Source: Opitutaceae bacterium
GTDB taxonomy: Bacteria > Verrucomicrobiota > Verrucomicrobiia > Opitutales > Opitutaceae
Assembly: GCA_005799525.1 (NCBI GenBank)
Contig: SYGN01000336.1
Span: forward strand, 1 to 56,579
DNA: 56,579 nucleotides
Reading direction: 5' to 3'
Part shown: piece after piece, positions 1-8,147 of the stretch
Layout of the letters: each line of letters begins with the position of its first letter
How positions within the stretch are numbered: position 1 is the stretch's first letter
Position numbers and translations under genes: made by a program
Notes under the pieces: generated by a model
Databases searched by the model: none
What the model was told of the DNA's origin: nothing
The model's input: the letters and a program-made list of their open reading frames with translations, nothing else

Positions 1-1585
1 CATTGCGCGAGAAGGTGTCGGAAAAACTCTTCACGACCGCCTCGGGGTTCTTGTAGGGCTGGTCGGCCACCACGGCGTTACCTTGGACCCTAAAGATGTA
101 ACCGAAGGGGTTAAAGGCCGATGCGTCGGTGCGCGCCAGCGCCTGATGGAAGAGGCTCTCGCGGACGTTCGGGTAGCCATTGTCCTTGCCCTTGACCCGA
201 TTGTAGAAGGCGGCGGCTTCCCACTTCCAATTGTTGGCCCGCTTGCCCTTGAACCCGGCCGCGAGGCGAATGACGTCCGCCTCCGTCTCAACGTACTCCT
301 TGCCCAAGTCGGCCACCGTCAGCGCGGTCAGGCCCACCGTGCGGGGAGCGCCGACCAGGCGGGCCGTGCCGCCGGCGCCAGGGGCGCCCGCCACATCGTA
401 GAACCTGGACCCGTACGGATTGTACGGATTGTCGATCGACATGACCGCCACGGCATCCGTGTTCGGCGCATTCAGCGCCACCGGCTGGCGGGCAATCGTG
501 GACTTCGACTTGTAGTACGAGAGATCGCTGAACGCGGTGACGGTGGGCGTGAGCTTGTACTCCAGCGTGGCAAACGAGTTCGCCCGGTGCGTGCGCGGGG
601 CCGCCATGCCGAATTGATTTTGATCGAGGTAAAACTCGGGATTGGTCGCCCGGGCGGGCGTCGTCGTGGTGAAGCCGGGGACGCCATTGGCGAGGTGGAA
701 GAAATTGTTCGTCGTGCTGGTCCCGATCCGGAACGTGGGATAATAGCCACGATTGACGCGGCCATCGAACTGGCTGCCGAGCACATTGAACGGCGCCGGC
801 GCGCGCGCCGAATTGTTCGAATTGTTGGAGAAATTCCGCGCCGACAGCCAGATGGCCTCGCGGAAGAGATACTCCGCCGTCACGACGACGCGGCCCTTGC
901 CGCCCGCGAAGTGCCGACCGAAGGAAATCGAGGCCTGGGAGTTGCTGCCGCCGCTGCCCTCGGGATCGCCGTAGCGCAGGATCAGCTCGGTACCGACGAA
1001 ATTGCGGCGCATGACGTAGTTGACGACGCCGCCGACCGCATCGGAACCATAGATGGCCGAAGCGCCGTCGCGCAGGACCTCGACGTGATCGATGCCCTGG
1101 GTGGGGAGCTGGTTGATATTCACCGCCTGCGAGAGGCCGGCCGTCATGGGATTGATCGCCATCCGGCGGCCGTCCACGAGGATCAGTGTGCCGGTGGAAC
1201 CGAGGTTGCGCAGGTTGATGTTGGCGTTGTCGCCCCGCGCGCCGGACGAGCCCAGGCGTGTCTCGTTTTCCGGCAGGTTCGTGATCTGCGGGAGCGACGT
1301 CAGCAATTCTACCGGCGTAAAGGCCATGCGCGTGTTGATGACATCCAGGTTGAGGACTGTCACGGGGACGATCTTCTCCATGTCGAGGCGCAGGATGTTC
1401 GAACCGGTGACGACGAAGCTTTGCATGGAAATCACTTCGCCTCCGGCCGTAGCGTTGGGATTGCGGGGAGCGTCTCCAGCGCGAACGGCCGGCAGTGCGA
1501 GGGACAAGGCGCCGGCGACAACGCCAGCCGCAAGGGTGCGGGCGGAAAGCCCAAGGCACCGAGAGGGAGCAGGGATTTTGATCAT
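1..1585 (-). CDS. TonB-dependent receptor, N-terminal part (gene leaves the window)
   Basis: Read on the minus strand from ATG at 1585 (start MIKIPAPSRCLG). An alanine-rich signal peptide is followed by the typical Opitutaceae lead-in FVVTGSNILRLD and a plug domain containing NINLRNLGSTGTLILVDGRR and GIDHVEVLRDGASAIYGSDA, the two conserved plug signatures. After that come beta-barrel-like segments. About 528 codons are visible without a stop, so the C-terminal half lies beyond position 1. The product should be an outer-membrane transporter for an oligosaccharide or other large substrate, powered by a TonB complex; the substrate cannot be told from the sequence. Long open frames on the opposite strand here are arginine-rich shadows. 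The next 270 bases upstream hold no recognisable gene. Confidence 0.93.
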   Translation of the reverse strand, partial: MIKIPAPSRCLGLSARTLAAGVVAGALSLALPAVRAGDAPRNPNATAGGEVISMQSFVVTGSNILRLDMEKIVPVTVLNLDVINTRMAFTPVELLTSLPQITNLPENETRLGSSGARGDNANINLRNLGSTGTLILVDGRRMAINPMTAGLSQAVNINQLPTQGIDHVEVLRDGASAIYGSDAVGGVVNYVMRRNFVGTELILRYGDPEGSGGSNSQASISFGRHFAGGKGRVVVTAEYLFREAIWLSARNFSNNSNNSARAPAPFNVLGSQFDGRVNRGYYPTFRIGTSTTNNFFHLANGVPGFTTTTPARATNPEFYLDQNQFGMAAPRTHRANSFATLEYKLTPTVTAFSDLSYYKSKSTIARQPVALNAPNTDAVAVMSIDNPYNPYGSRFYDVAGAPGAGGTARLVGAPRTVGLTALTVADLGKEYVETEADVIRLAAGFKGKRANNWKWEAAAFYNRVKGKDNGYPNVRESLFHQALARTDASAFNPFGYIFRVQGNAVVADQPYKNPEAVVKSFSDTFSRN

Positions 1586-1808
1586 GATGGGGTAGTCTGA
1601 GTGCGGTTAATGAGGATGGCTGGCGCGGCACAACGCAAGCGGCTTTCCGAGGGGAATTCATGGCCGGCGCAAGTCCGGTGGAATTTATTGATCGGAAACT
1701 GGATTTTCAGGGGGATCGGATCCGGGAGGGGTTTCCCGAAAACCGTTATGACGCCAGTTCGGGGAAAACTACGATGGCAAAAAAATCGGTAACACCGACG
1801 GGAAGAGC

Positions 1809-2537
1809 TTGCGACGAGCGGCGGGTGCGACGTGTGCCGTTCGAATCGTGGCGATTACTTCCAACCGCAAACAGCAAGGCCTGACCCTTTCGGATCGGCT
1901 CTGGTGGGCTTCGGTGCTGCTCGGTTTCGACGATCCCAAGATCCGGACGGCCCAGCTCAAGTTCTCGCGCGCCGGGTTGAACCAGGTCGCCAAGACGGGA
2001 TTCAACGAGACGCTCACCGACGTCGAGCACGCCGCGGAACCGACGACCGACAACCTCGTGCCCCTGATGGTGCTCGAACCCGACGAACCCCGCTGGCAGT
2101 CTTGGGCTCTCCGTTTCGCTCCGCTCATGCGCGATGTCTGGACCGGCCGCAACGCCCGCGGCCAACTCCAGTTCAAGAGCTTCTACTACAGCGATCGCGA
2201 AGTGAGCCCGTCGCCCCAGCGCGCCCTCGACGTGATCGCCAATGTCGGCGCCATCAACCCCACCCTGCTCGCCTGGCAGCGCACCGGCGACGCCGGCTTC
2301 GGTGCACTCGTCACCGCCTGGCTCGATACCTGGGTCGATGCGACAGCGCGCGCAGAAAACGGGAAACCCGGCGGCGTGCTTCCGGCGGCCATTCGATGGC
2401 CGGATGGCCAGTCGGCCCTCGCGGGCCGCAACTGGTGGGAGCCCGTCGTGCGCGGCGGTTTCATGCATTCCTACTGCCTCTGGCCGAGCGTCATCACCGA
2501 GCTGACCGATGCGATGGTCGTCGCCTATGTCATTTGA
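1809..2537 (+). pseudogene. Fragment of an unrecognised large protein, probably carbohydrate-active
   Basis: This frame has natural codon use and amino-acid composition from about 1857 (LTLSDRLWWASVLLGFDD) to a stop at 2535-2537, but no convincing start or signal peptide. Tryptophan-rich helical segments (LLAWQRTGDAGFGALVTAWL, WVDATARAENGKPGG, NWWEPVVRGG) look like part of an alpha/alpha-toroid protein of the kind found in verrucomicrobial polysaccharide loci, though I cannot name the family. It ends abruptly at TELTDAMVVAYVI, next to the 5' remnant of a TonB receptor on the other strand. I read it as an internal fragment left by rearrangement. It could instead be a short hypothetical gene starting at 1809. 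Confidence 0.45.
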
Positions 2538-2621
2538 ACTTCCGGCGCGACAACTGTGCACGTTGTCGGTGGAACGGACCGAGGCCCCATGAGCCACACC
2601 GTGCCCGCAGTCGCACCGATG

Positions 2622-2783
2622 CAGGGGAGCCGAGATGTTGAAAGATTTCTTGGGCGCCTCGGCACCGAAACCAAGGGTGACCGCCAACAGGGCGATGAGG
2701 CCCACGCGGGCGAGCGGCCCCCAGGCGGCAATTGTCCGGCGAGCAAGGACGGAGGATGACGGGACAGGCGGAGGAGGATTCAT
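2622..2783 (-). pseudogene. 5' remnant of a TonB-dependent receptor with STN domain
   Basis: From ATG at 2783 the minus strand encodes a signal peptide (RVGLIALLAVTLGFGAEAP) followed by KKSFNISAPL, which matches the start of an STN domain (secretin/TonB short N-terminal domain). Homology-like sequence then stops and the frame continues as low-quality sequence, so only about 54 residues remain. The rest of the receptor is absent. The upstream region 2784-2890 should contain the old promoter and includes a near-direct repeat AAATTGTT. The assignment depends on a short match, so confidence is moderate. Confidence 0.5.
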
Positions 2784-2868
2784 CGGCGCAGGGTGCAGCG
2801 ACCGGTTGAGGGTGATGGTCGTTACAATCTGGTGGCGCCGGCGGCAGTTTCGTTTACACTGAGATCAC

Positions 2869-2887
2869 AAATTGTTTCGAAATTGTT
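2869..2887. promoter_or_regulatory. AAATTGTT direct repeat with TTTCGAAA palindrome
   Basis: Two copies of AAATTGTT (2869-2876 and 2880-2887) flank a TTTCGAAA palindrome about 90-105 bases upstream of the truncated TonB receptor start at 2783. The 12-mer TTCGAAATTGTT recurs upstream of the intact receptor gene at 36881. A regulator-binding role is only a guess. Confidence 0.2.
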
Positions 2888-3117
2888 CATTGCGGCGACC
2901 GCAACCCTCCTGCGGCGAGCAAGCCTAAACGGCCGAAAAGAACGGAGCTCTCAATCTCGTCGGTTTCGTCATTCCAGCAGAAGAAGCCGATGCGGTCGCC
3001 GCGCCAATCGCCCATCCGCAGCTCGAATTCCGCGCCCAGCCTTTCCCATTTCCGGTCGTCCAGGCTGAAGGAAAACGTCGCCCGGTTGCCTTGCATCTGA
3101 GCGATGACGCGCCCCAT
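2887..3117 (-). pseudogene. C-terminal remnant of a GH43-type glycoside hydrolase
   Basis: The minus-strand frame reads ATFSFSLDDRKWERLGAEFELRMGDWRGDRIGFFCWND. This resembles the C-terminal beta-sandwich (concanavalin-like) domain of GH43 beta-xylosidases and arabinofuranosidases, where 'SLDG..W..LG..F' and 'G.FC.N' segments are typical. There is no start, signal peptide or catalytic domain. The middle of a GH43 protein lies on the same strand at 3990-4451, so both pieces probably derive from one gene split by deletion and by arrival of the toxin-antitoxin pair between them. The 120 bases between this piece and the toxin gene hold no gene I recognise. Confidence 0.5.
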
Positions 3118-3238
3118 GTCGAACGGATGGATCAGGAAGGTCGTTCAGACGTTCCCGGCCAGAAGCTTGATGCGCTGCTCCTCCGCGGGCGGTGCGGCGG
3201 GCTTCGGCGCCGCGGGACTGCCCCCAAAGCGGAAAATT

Positions 3239-3742
3239 TCAAGCCTGCTCGCCGACTTGCTGAAGGACCTGCTCGTAGAGGGGACGGCTCAAGCGGAAAT
3301 TCTGGCTGTGCACCAACTGGTCCAAGACTGGTTTGAGCGCGAACAGACGACCGCAGAGCTTGGCACGCAAGAGGATTCCGAGCGTTCCTGTGATGGCCAG
3401 ACCGAGGTTTCTCGCTGCCGCACGGCCATCGCTCTCGTCGATGAGCAGGAGCGCTGCTCCAAGTTCGGAAGCGAGTGTGATGGCTTCGGCCTCGCCGATG
3501 TCCAAGCTCGCCGCGAGCGAGGAAACCAGCGCGCGATTCCGAGGTGTCTCGACCCGAAGCCATCCTTCCTGTCTGGCCTGCTTCGCCTCTGTCGTGCCGG
3601 GCAGTGGCAGCGGAGAACCTGTAATCTCCTGCCAGACGGCATTTGGAACCACGACGGTTTGGTAGAAGTCTTTGAGCAGGTCGATGTGGCCTGTGGCTCC
3701 CAGCGAGATCAAAACTGAAGCATCGCTAACAACTACGGGCAT
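3239..3742 (-). CDS. PIN-domain (DUF3368) putative toxin ribonuclease
   Basis: The 167-residue product begins MPVVVSDASVLISLGATGHI, the PIN-domain opening with an acidic metal ligand (SDAS). Further acidic positions of the nuclease site are visible in VWQEI, DIGEAEAITLA and LLLIDESDGR. The family is DUF3368, toxins usually paired with UPF0175 antitoxins and thought to cleave RNA. The partner lies immediately upstream and overlaps it by 17 bases, so the two are translationally coupled. Length and domain are complete. It sits inside a region of otherwise broken genes, which suits a mobile addiction module. The cleavage target is unknown. Confidence 0.85.
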   Translation of the reverse strand: MPVVVSDASVLISLGATGHIDLLKDFYQTVVVPNAVWQEITGSPLPLPGTTEAKQARQEGWLRVETPRNRALVSSLAASLDIGEAEAITLASELGAALLLIDESDGRAAARNLGLAITGTLGILLRAKLCGRLFALKPVLDQLVHSQNFRLSRPLYEQVLQQVGEQA

Positions 3743-3980
3743 AGGCGAGGTCTTCGGCCAGTTCCTGCGCGGAGTAATGCATGGGCACGCCGCGACGGGC
3801 GAGCACCGAGTTCATCTCGAATCGGGTCAGCCCGGCCAATTGCGCGGTTTTGCCGAGGCTTAAGACCTGTTGCGCGTAGAGGGCGGCCGCCAGTTCCAGC
3901 CGCAAGCGCGCCTCCAGTTCTGGAGGGGGCACCCGCATTGCTTGGGACACGTCATCAGGGATTTCCAGCGTCACGCTCAT
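3726..3980 (-). CDS. UPF0175 family antitoxin
   Basis: The start is ATG at 3980 (MSVTLEIPDD), giving 84 residues. An in-frame extension further upstream encodes GH43 remnant sequence and is not part of this protein. The body LRLELAAALYAQQVLSLGKTAQLAGLTRFEMNSVLARRGVPMHY is the UPF0175 pattern: a helix-turn-helix-like segment (GKTAQLAGLTRFEM) followed by the conserved 'L..RG...HY' tail. Its stop overlaps the PIN gene start, giving the usual antitoxin-first order. It should bind both the toxin and the shared promoter. The promoter must lie within the GH43 remnant upstream of 3980. Confidence 0.85.
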   Translation of the reverse strand: MSVTLEIPDDVSQAMRVPPPELEARLRLELAAALYAQQVLSLGKTAQLAGLTRFEMNSVLARRGVPMHYSAQELAEDLAYARSC

Positions 3981-3989
3981 GACCGCACT

Positions 3990-4451
3990 CTGGCGCGTGG
4001 CCGCACAGAAGCAAGGTCGTTGAGAGATGCGATGCTCAATCAGCCACCAACTGCCTTCGCGCACCTGCACCAGCGCGCCCTGACTGCAACTGCGGGTCGC
4101 GCCGTTCCCGCGCTCCAGCACCACCTTCCGCTCCAGCGGGCCGTCGAGCCGCGGGCCGCGCAGGACAACCTGCTTGCGGTCGCCGTCGCGGGCATCGTTG
4201 TCCACCAGGAATACGTAGAACTGACCGTCGATCCGGTAGATTTTCGCCGCCTCGCTCCCGCGGCCGCGATAGATGACCTGGCCTTCGTCCTCCAAACGCA
4301 GGCCGTCCCAACTCAACTTGAACAGTTTGACCAGGCGCATGGCCGGATCGGGCGATGAGGTGTCGTTACCGGCTTTGCAGATCAGCCAGCCCTGCTTTTG
4401 TTCGTGGTCCCAGAAAACTAACTGCTGAAAGGAAACTGGATTTTTTCGCAC
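3990..4451 (-). pseudogene. Middle fragment of a GH43 glycoside hydrolase
   Basis: The minus-strand frame contains LVFWDHEQKQGWLICKAG, LFKLSWDGLRLEDEGQVIYR, GSEAAKIYRIDGQFYVFLVD and VVLERGNGATRSCSQGALVQ, then EGSWWLIEH. These are consecutive beta-propeller elements of GH43 enzymes (beta-xylosidase/arabinofuranosidase type), including the GSEA..Y.I..YYY motif around the catalytic glutamate. The N-terminal catalytic aspartate region and everything after EGSWWLIEH are missing. The frame runs straight into the UPF0175 antitoxin, and its upstream edge near 4435 abuts an oppositely oriented aldehyde dehydrogenase fragment. It is therefore a rearranged remnant without enzymatic function. Confidence 0.75.
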
Positions 4452-4733
4452 CGATCGCGCCGGTGGGCGTGTTCGACGACGAGGACGAAGTCGTGCGCCG
4501 CGCCAACGCCTCGCGCTACGGCCTGAGCGCGTATGCGTTCACCACAAATTTGAGCCGCGCGTTTCGCCTGATGGAATCAGCTCGAGGCCGGCACGCTCGG
4601 CCTCAACGACGGCGTGCCCACGACGAGCAACTGCCCGTTCGGCGGCGTGAAGCAAAGCGGCTGGGGCCGCGAGCTCGGCAGCGAGGGCATCGAGGCCTTC
4701 GTCGAGACGAAGCACGTGTCGCTCGCGCTGTGA
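4438..4733 (+). pseudogene. 3' remnant of an aldehyde dehydrogenase (GabD-like), frameshifted
   Basis: Plus-strand sequence from 4438 encodes FFAPIAPVGVFDDEDEVVRRANASRYGLSAY, then shifts by one base near 4575. In the new frame it continues LEAGTLGLNDGVPTTSNCPFGGVKQSGWGRELG and EAFVETKHVSLAL, with TGA at 4731-4733. This is the C-terminal third of a succinate-semialdehyde dehydrogenase-like enzyme. The catalytic cysteine and NAD-binding regions are absent, so the fragment cannot be functional. Its 5' edge is fused directly to the GH43 remnant on the opposite strand, which marks a rearrangement junction. Confidence 0.85.
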
Positions 4734-4858
4734 TGAATCACCGGGGTCGCCGCTGCCGCGGCGCGGCTCTCGCCTTCGGCTAAAGGCTGGGGGCTTCAAG
4801 CGCGTCAAGGCGTTGGGTGGTCGATTTGAGGTCGGGGACACATCGCCCATGCAGCGAA

Positions 4859-5068
4859 GGAGGGTTCGCAGCCAAGCCCAGTTGTCTTGTGCGCCAGCTA
4901 TGCGACTTGCAGCAGGGAGCCCGCAAGGGTGCATCAGCATCGCTGATGCAGCCAGTTGTCGCCGATCTGGCGGGCGAAGACTTTGTGGCGACCGCGGCCT
5001 GGGTTACCCCGCTCGTGCCGCTGAAAGATTCGCCAACGGCAAAAACGCTTCCGGCGCCTGCGCGCTAG
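4859..5068 (+). pseudogene. C-terminal remnant of a class I cytochrome c
   Basis: The frame reads CLVRQLCDLQQGARKGA, LMQPVVADLAGEDFVATAAW, VTPLVP, ending at TAG 5066-5068. This matches the C-terminal half of small class I cytochromes c, including the methionine haem-ligand segment (LMQPVV..L...D...AAW). The CxxCH haem-attachment motif is missing because the 5' part is gone. The stop shares the palindrome CTAG with the stop of the converging cytochrome fragment on the minus strand. Confidence 0.55.
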
Positions 5069-5493
5069 CGAAACAACCGATGCCCGGAATCGCCTCCGCT
5101 CAAAATATACGCGAGCAAATCGAGGATCTCGGACTCAGTCAGGGAGGACAGCAGCATCGGCGGCATCGGCGACACCTTGAACGGCCCGATGCTCACGATC
5201 TGCTTTCGATCCACGCCGACCTTTTGCATCGGATCGGAAAGGTCCGTGTTGATCGTCACGTTGTCGTTGCCGAGGCCGACGATGGTGCCGGTCACCGTGT
5301 CGCCGTTTGTTTTCGTGATGACGGTCGGAACGAACTGCTCGTTGATCTCCTTGCTCGGATTCAGGATTTGGTCGAGGAGGTCGCGCGCGTTGTAGTGGGC
5401 ACCAGCGCTCGTGAGATCCGGGCCGATCATGCCGCGTTCGTTGCCGAAGCGGTGGCAGGCGAAGCACGCCGCCGCCGCCCGCATGGCCCTCAC
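5065..5493 (-). pseudogene. C-terminal remnant of a PVC-type haem-binding domain protein
   Basis: The minus-strand frame holds one haem c motif (CFACH) followed by RFGNERGMIGPDLTSAG, ARDLLDQILNPSKEINEQF, TNGDTVTGTIVGLGNDNVTI and LTESEILDLLAYILSGG. This is the putative haem-binding domain (TIGR02603 type) found at the C-terminus of very large planctomycete and verrucomicrobial secreted dehydrogenases. Those proteins exceed 800 residues; here only 142 remain, with no signal peptide or propeller. The 5' break lies near 5493. It is probably a non-functional leftover. Confidence 0.75.
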
Positions 5494-6076
5494 GGCTGCG
5501 AAGCCTCTTTTTCCTGGCGCAGTCCGGGAGAAAGTCCGCGACGATTTTCAAATCGCAGAATTCTTGACCGCGGCCATTCGACAAGCTCAGGCCCTGAGAG
5601 GAGCCGAACGGGATTGCGCTGATCACGCGGATAGAGGCTGGAGGATCTCCAACTATCCGCGCCATCTGCGTAATCCGCGGTTAAATGTCTTTGGATTCCT
5701 TCGGTTGAGGTATCCGCGTTGTGCTACTATTGATCCATTTCGATCCTGGTTGAGACGATTTTTTGCCACAGAGATCACGGAGGGAAAAGAGAGGCCACAG
5801 AGCGGACGAGCGGGCGTTCTTTTCCGGTGGTATTCTCTGTGACCTCCTGCCGGGCCTCAGTGACCTCTGTGACCAGCGGTTTAATTCCTTCGGTTGCGGT
5901 TGCCGCGTTGGGAAATCTTCGGGGTAGCCCCTTGGGTCGACCCAAGTCACGCCGCCGCGATGCCCGCTCGTCTCCGAATTGAAGGGGTTCAAGAACACGA
6001 CAATTGCGTCCGCACCCGCGGGATTCACTCTCCCTTCATCGGTCCATTGTTCTTTTAACCCGCACGCTGTTACACC
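5494..6076. repeat. Gene-free spacer with imperfect direct and inverted repeats
   Basis: No gene is visible in these 583 bases. Two 27-base copies beginning ATTCCTTCGGTTG (5695-5721 and 5884-5910) match at 24 of 27 positions. Between them lie sequences of opposite sense: CACAGAGATCACGGAGG (from about 5768) and the near-complementary CCTCAGTGACCTCTGTG (from about 5854), plus further CACAGAG/CTCTGTG words, which could form a hairpin. The pattern looks like a dispersed intergenic repeat family. Whether it occurs elsewhere in the genome cannot be judged from this window. Confidence 0.5.
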
Positions 6077-6330
6077 ATGACCACGCCATTCGCTCCATCG
6101 CTGATTCGTACGACTCACGCACGTTGGTCGGCCACCTGTCTTTTCCTCGTCAGCGCCGCGGAACTTTCGGCGCAGACCAGCACGCCCTCCACGCCCGCTG
6201 CTGAGGGACGAAACTCAGCACCGTGCTCAGTGTGAATGTCACCAATCTCTTCGAGGAAATGAAACTCACGGCCGCTGCGTTTACGCCACCCGGCCGGGAA
6301 ATCCGCTTCACCACCAGTCTGAAATATTAA
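6077..6330 (+). pseudogene. Internally deleted TonB-dependent receptor (signal peptide plus last strands)
   Basis: ATG at 6077 begins a signal peptide (WSATCLFLVSAAELSAQTST) followed by a short proline-rich mature start. After about 50 codons the frame is lost near 6205-6215. From there another frame encodes LSTVLSVNVTNLFEEMKLTA, PGREIRFTTSLKY and TAA at 6328-6330. The segment 'V.NLF...' ending in an aromatic residue at the terminus is the signature of the last beta strands of a TonB receptor. So the extreme ends of one receptor gene are joined with roughly 2 kb missing between them. Confidence 0.7.
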
Positions 6331-6345
6331 TCGGCCCGTTGCACC

Positions 6346-6726
6346 TTGCGTCGGCCAATCATGCACCCTCTGCCCACTTCTGCCCTCAAATCCACCCTCG
6401 GTTCGGGCAGCACCGGCTGGGCGCCCAACGCCGCCCGCATGATTGTGGCGGATCGGGTCACCGGCCCGTATCAGGACCTCGGCAATCCCGTGCGCGGCGT
6501 AAATCCGCACAACAATCTTGGCCCCGAACAAACCTTCGGCGGCCAAAGCACGTTTGTCTATCCTGTCGCCGGCCGCCGCGACGCGTGGATTGCCATGTTC
6601 GACATCAAGCTGCCGCAGAATCCGATCACGTCCGGTTTCATCTGGCTCCCGATCGAGTTCGAAGGCGACCGCCCGATCACTCGCTGGCGCAACCAATGGG
6701 ACCTCTCCGTTTTCTCGTGGAAATGA
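6346..6726 (+). pseudogene. C-terminal remnant of a second GH43-family glycoside hydrolase
   Basis: The frame carries GWAPNAARMIVADRVTGPYQDLGNPVRG, TFGGQSTFVYPVAGRRDAWI, NPITSGFIWLPIEFEGDRP and WRNQWDLSVF. This matches the C-terminal propeller blades of GH43 enzymes of the exo-galactanase/arabinan type ('GGQST.V.P..G', 'Y.WLPI.F...P...W...WDL'). The first two thirds, with the catalytic acids, are absent and no credible start exists. It directly follows the deleted receptor. The two were probably neighbours in a lost polysaccharide-utilisation locus. Confidence 0.75.
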
Positions 6727-6780
6727 CCACACTGCCCATCCCGGGACTTCAGGCCTGCCAGCCCTCCGCACGGCTCGCCG

Positions 6781-6794
6781 GTGAACGGCATCAC
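6781..6794. promoter_or_regulatory. Degenerate copy of the GTGAACnnGTTCAC palindrome
   Basis: GTGAACGGCATCAC lies 86-99 bases upstream of the MFS transporter start at 6880. It matches the palindrome found at 12316 and 20374 except for two bases in the right arm. It could be a weaker operator for the same LacI-type regulator, or chance similarity. Confidence 0.25.
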
Positions 6795-6879
6795 CAACCG
6801 CCGTATTGTCCCGCGCGATCGACCGATTGAGCCTCAGCCCTGCACCCCGTTTCTCGCTTTCCACCCGACCCCAAGCCCC

Positions 6880-8133
6880 ATGCCCCGCATCCCGCATCTC
6901 CGCTGGTGGATCGTCTCGTTGATCTTCTTCGCCTCGGTCCTCAACTACGTTGACCGCCAAGCGCTCTCGATCCTCGCGCCCACCATTCAGAAGGATCTCG
7001 CTCTCTCCAACGAAGACTACGCCTCCGTCCTCAACTGGTTTCTCATCGCCTACACGGTCGCGCTGATCGTCTCGGGTAAGATCGTCGACCGCTTCGGCGT
7101 TCGTTGGAGCCTGGCGCTCTTCGTCGGTTGGTGGTCGATCGCCAACATTCTCACCGGCTTCGCCCGCTCCGCCGCGTCCCTCGGCGTCTGCCGGTTTTTC
7201 CTCGGTCTCGGCGAAGCGGGCAACTGGACCGCCGCGCCCAAGGCCGTCTCCGAGTGGTTTCCCGCCAAGGAACGCGGCCTCGCCATCGGCATCTACACGC
7301 TCGGCGCCACCGTCGGCGCGACGCTTGCGCCCATCCTCATCATCGGCCTCGCCTCGTGGCACAGTTGGCAAGCGGCCTTCATCGTCACCGGTTCCGCCGG
7401 CCTCGTCTGGCTGATTCCGTGGCTGTGGCTCTATCGCAAGCCCGGCGAACATCCCCGGCTTTCCCCCGAGGAGCGCACGCTGATCGAATCCGGCCAAGCC
7501 ACCGATCTCGCCGCCAATCCCGCCGCCGCTCCCGATTGGGGTAAATGGCACCGTGTCCTCCTGCGACGCGAAGTCCTGCTGCTGATCTTCGCCCGTATGT
7601 TGACCGACCCCGTCTGGTATTTTTTCCAGTTCTGGTTCGCCAAGTATCTCTACGACTCGCGCGGCCTCGACCAAAAATCCCTGAGCGTCACCTGGGTGGT
7701 TTATCTCGCCGCCGACATCGGCGTGCTCTCCGGCGGATGGCTTTCCGGTTTGTTGATCAAGCGCGGCACTGCTCCCGCGCGCAGCCGACTATGGATCATG
7801 CTTGGCTGTGCCGCGCTCGTGCCGCTCGGCGCGATGATCCCGCACGTTGACGCGCTCTGGCTCGTCCTCGCGTTCGGCATGATCGCCGTCCTCGCGCACC
7901 TCGCGTGGCTCATCAATCTCAGCGCCCTCGTCGTCGACCTCGTGCCCCGCGGCTCGCTCGCCTTTGCGTTTGGCGTCATTGCCGCCGGCAGTTCCCTCGG
8001 CGGCCTGATGATGAACAAAGCCGTCGGTTCCCTCGTGACCAACACCTCCTACGATCCCGCCTTCGGCTTCATGCTCCTCCTGCACCCGCTCGCGTGGCTC
8101 CTCGCCTGGCAACTCCGCCCGCGCACCGCCTGA
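6880..8133 (+). CDS. MFS transporter, hexuronate/sugar-acid (ACS) type
   Basis: I chose ATG at 6880 (MPRIPHLRWWIV) because the preceding in-frame residues are proline-rich leader without membrane character; this gives 417 residues and 12 predicted helices. The first helix carries the family hallmark ASVLNYVDRQALSILAP, followed by loop motif DRFGVRW and GLGEAGNW, as in ExuT/GudP/DgoT-type anion:cation symporters. The likely role is proton-coupled uptake of a hexuronate or aldonate across the inner membrane. It resembles a second transporter at 16283 that begins with nearly the same PHLRW motif. A degenerate LacI-type operator lies upstream. The exact substrate is not determinable. Confidence 0.9.
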   Translation: MPRIPHLRWWIVSLIFFASVLNYVDRQALSILAPTIQKDLALSNEDYASVLNWFLIAYTVALIVSGKIVDRFGVRWSLALFVGWWSIANILTGFARSAASLGVCRFFLGLGEAGNWTAAPKAVSEWFPAKERGLAIGIYTLGATVGATLAPILIIGLASWHSWQAAFIVTGSAGLVWLIPWLWLYRKPGEHPRLSPEERTLIESGQATDLAANPAAAPDWGKWHRVLLRREVLLLIFARMLTDPVWYFFQFWFAKYLYDSRGLDQKSLSVTWVVYLAADIGVLSGGWLSGLLIKRGTAPARSRLWIMLGCAALVPLGAMIPHVDALWLVLAFGMIAVLAHLAWLINLSALVVDLVPRGSLAFAFGVIAAGSSLGGLMMNKAVGSLVTNTSYDPAFGFMLLLHPLAWLLAWQLRPRTA

Positions 8134-8147
8134 GCCCTATGTCCGCT

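Noticed and set aside
83-1600. Long plus-strand open frame of 505 codons opposite the receptor at the left edge
   Set aside because: Composition is Arg/Gly/Ala-rich without domains, while the minus strand encodes an unmistakable TonB receptor.
1729-1745. Imperfect palindrome GGTTTCCCGAAAACC upstream of the first receptor
   Set aside because: Only five paired bases per arm and no second copy, so not listed as an operator.
6115-7674. 519-codon minus-strand open frame over the receptor remnant and the transporter
   Set aside because: Glycine/acid-rich shadow of the MFS gene; no recognisable motif.
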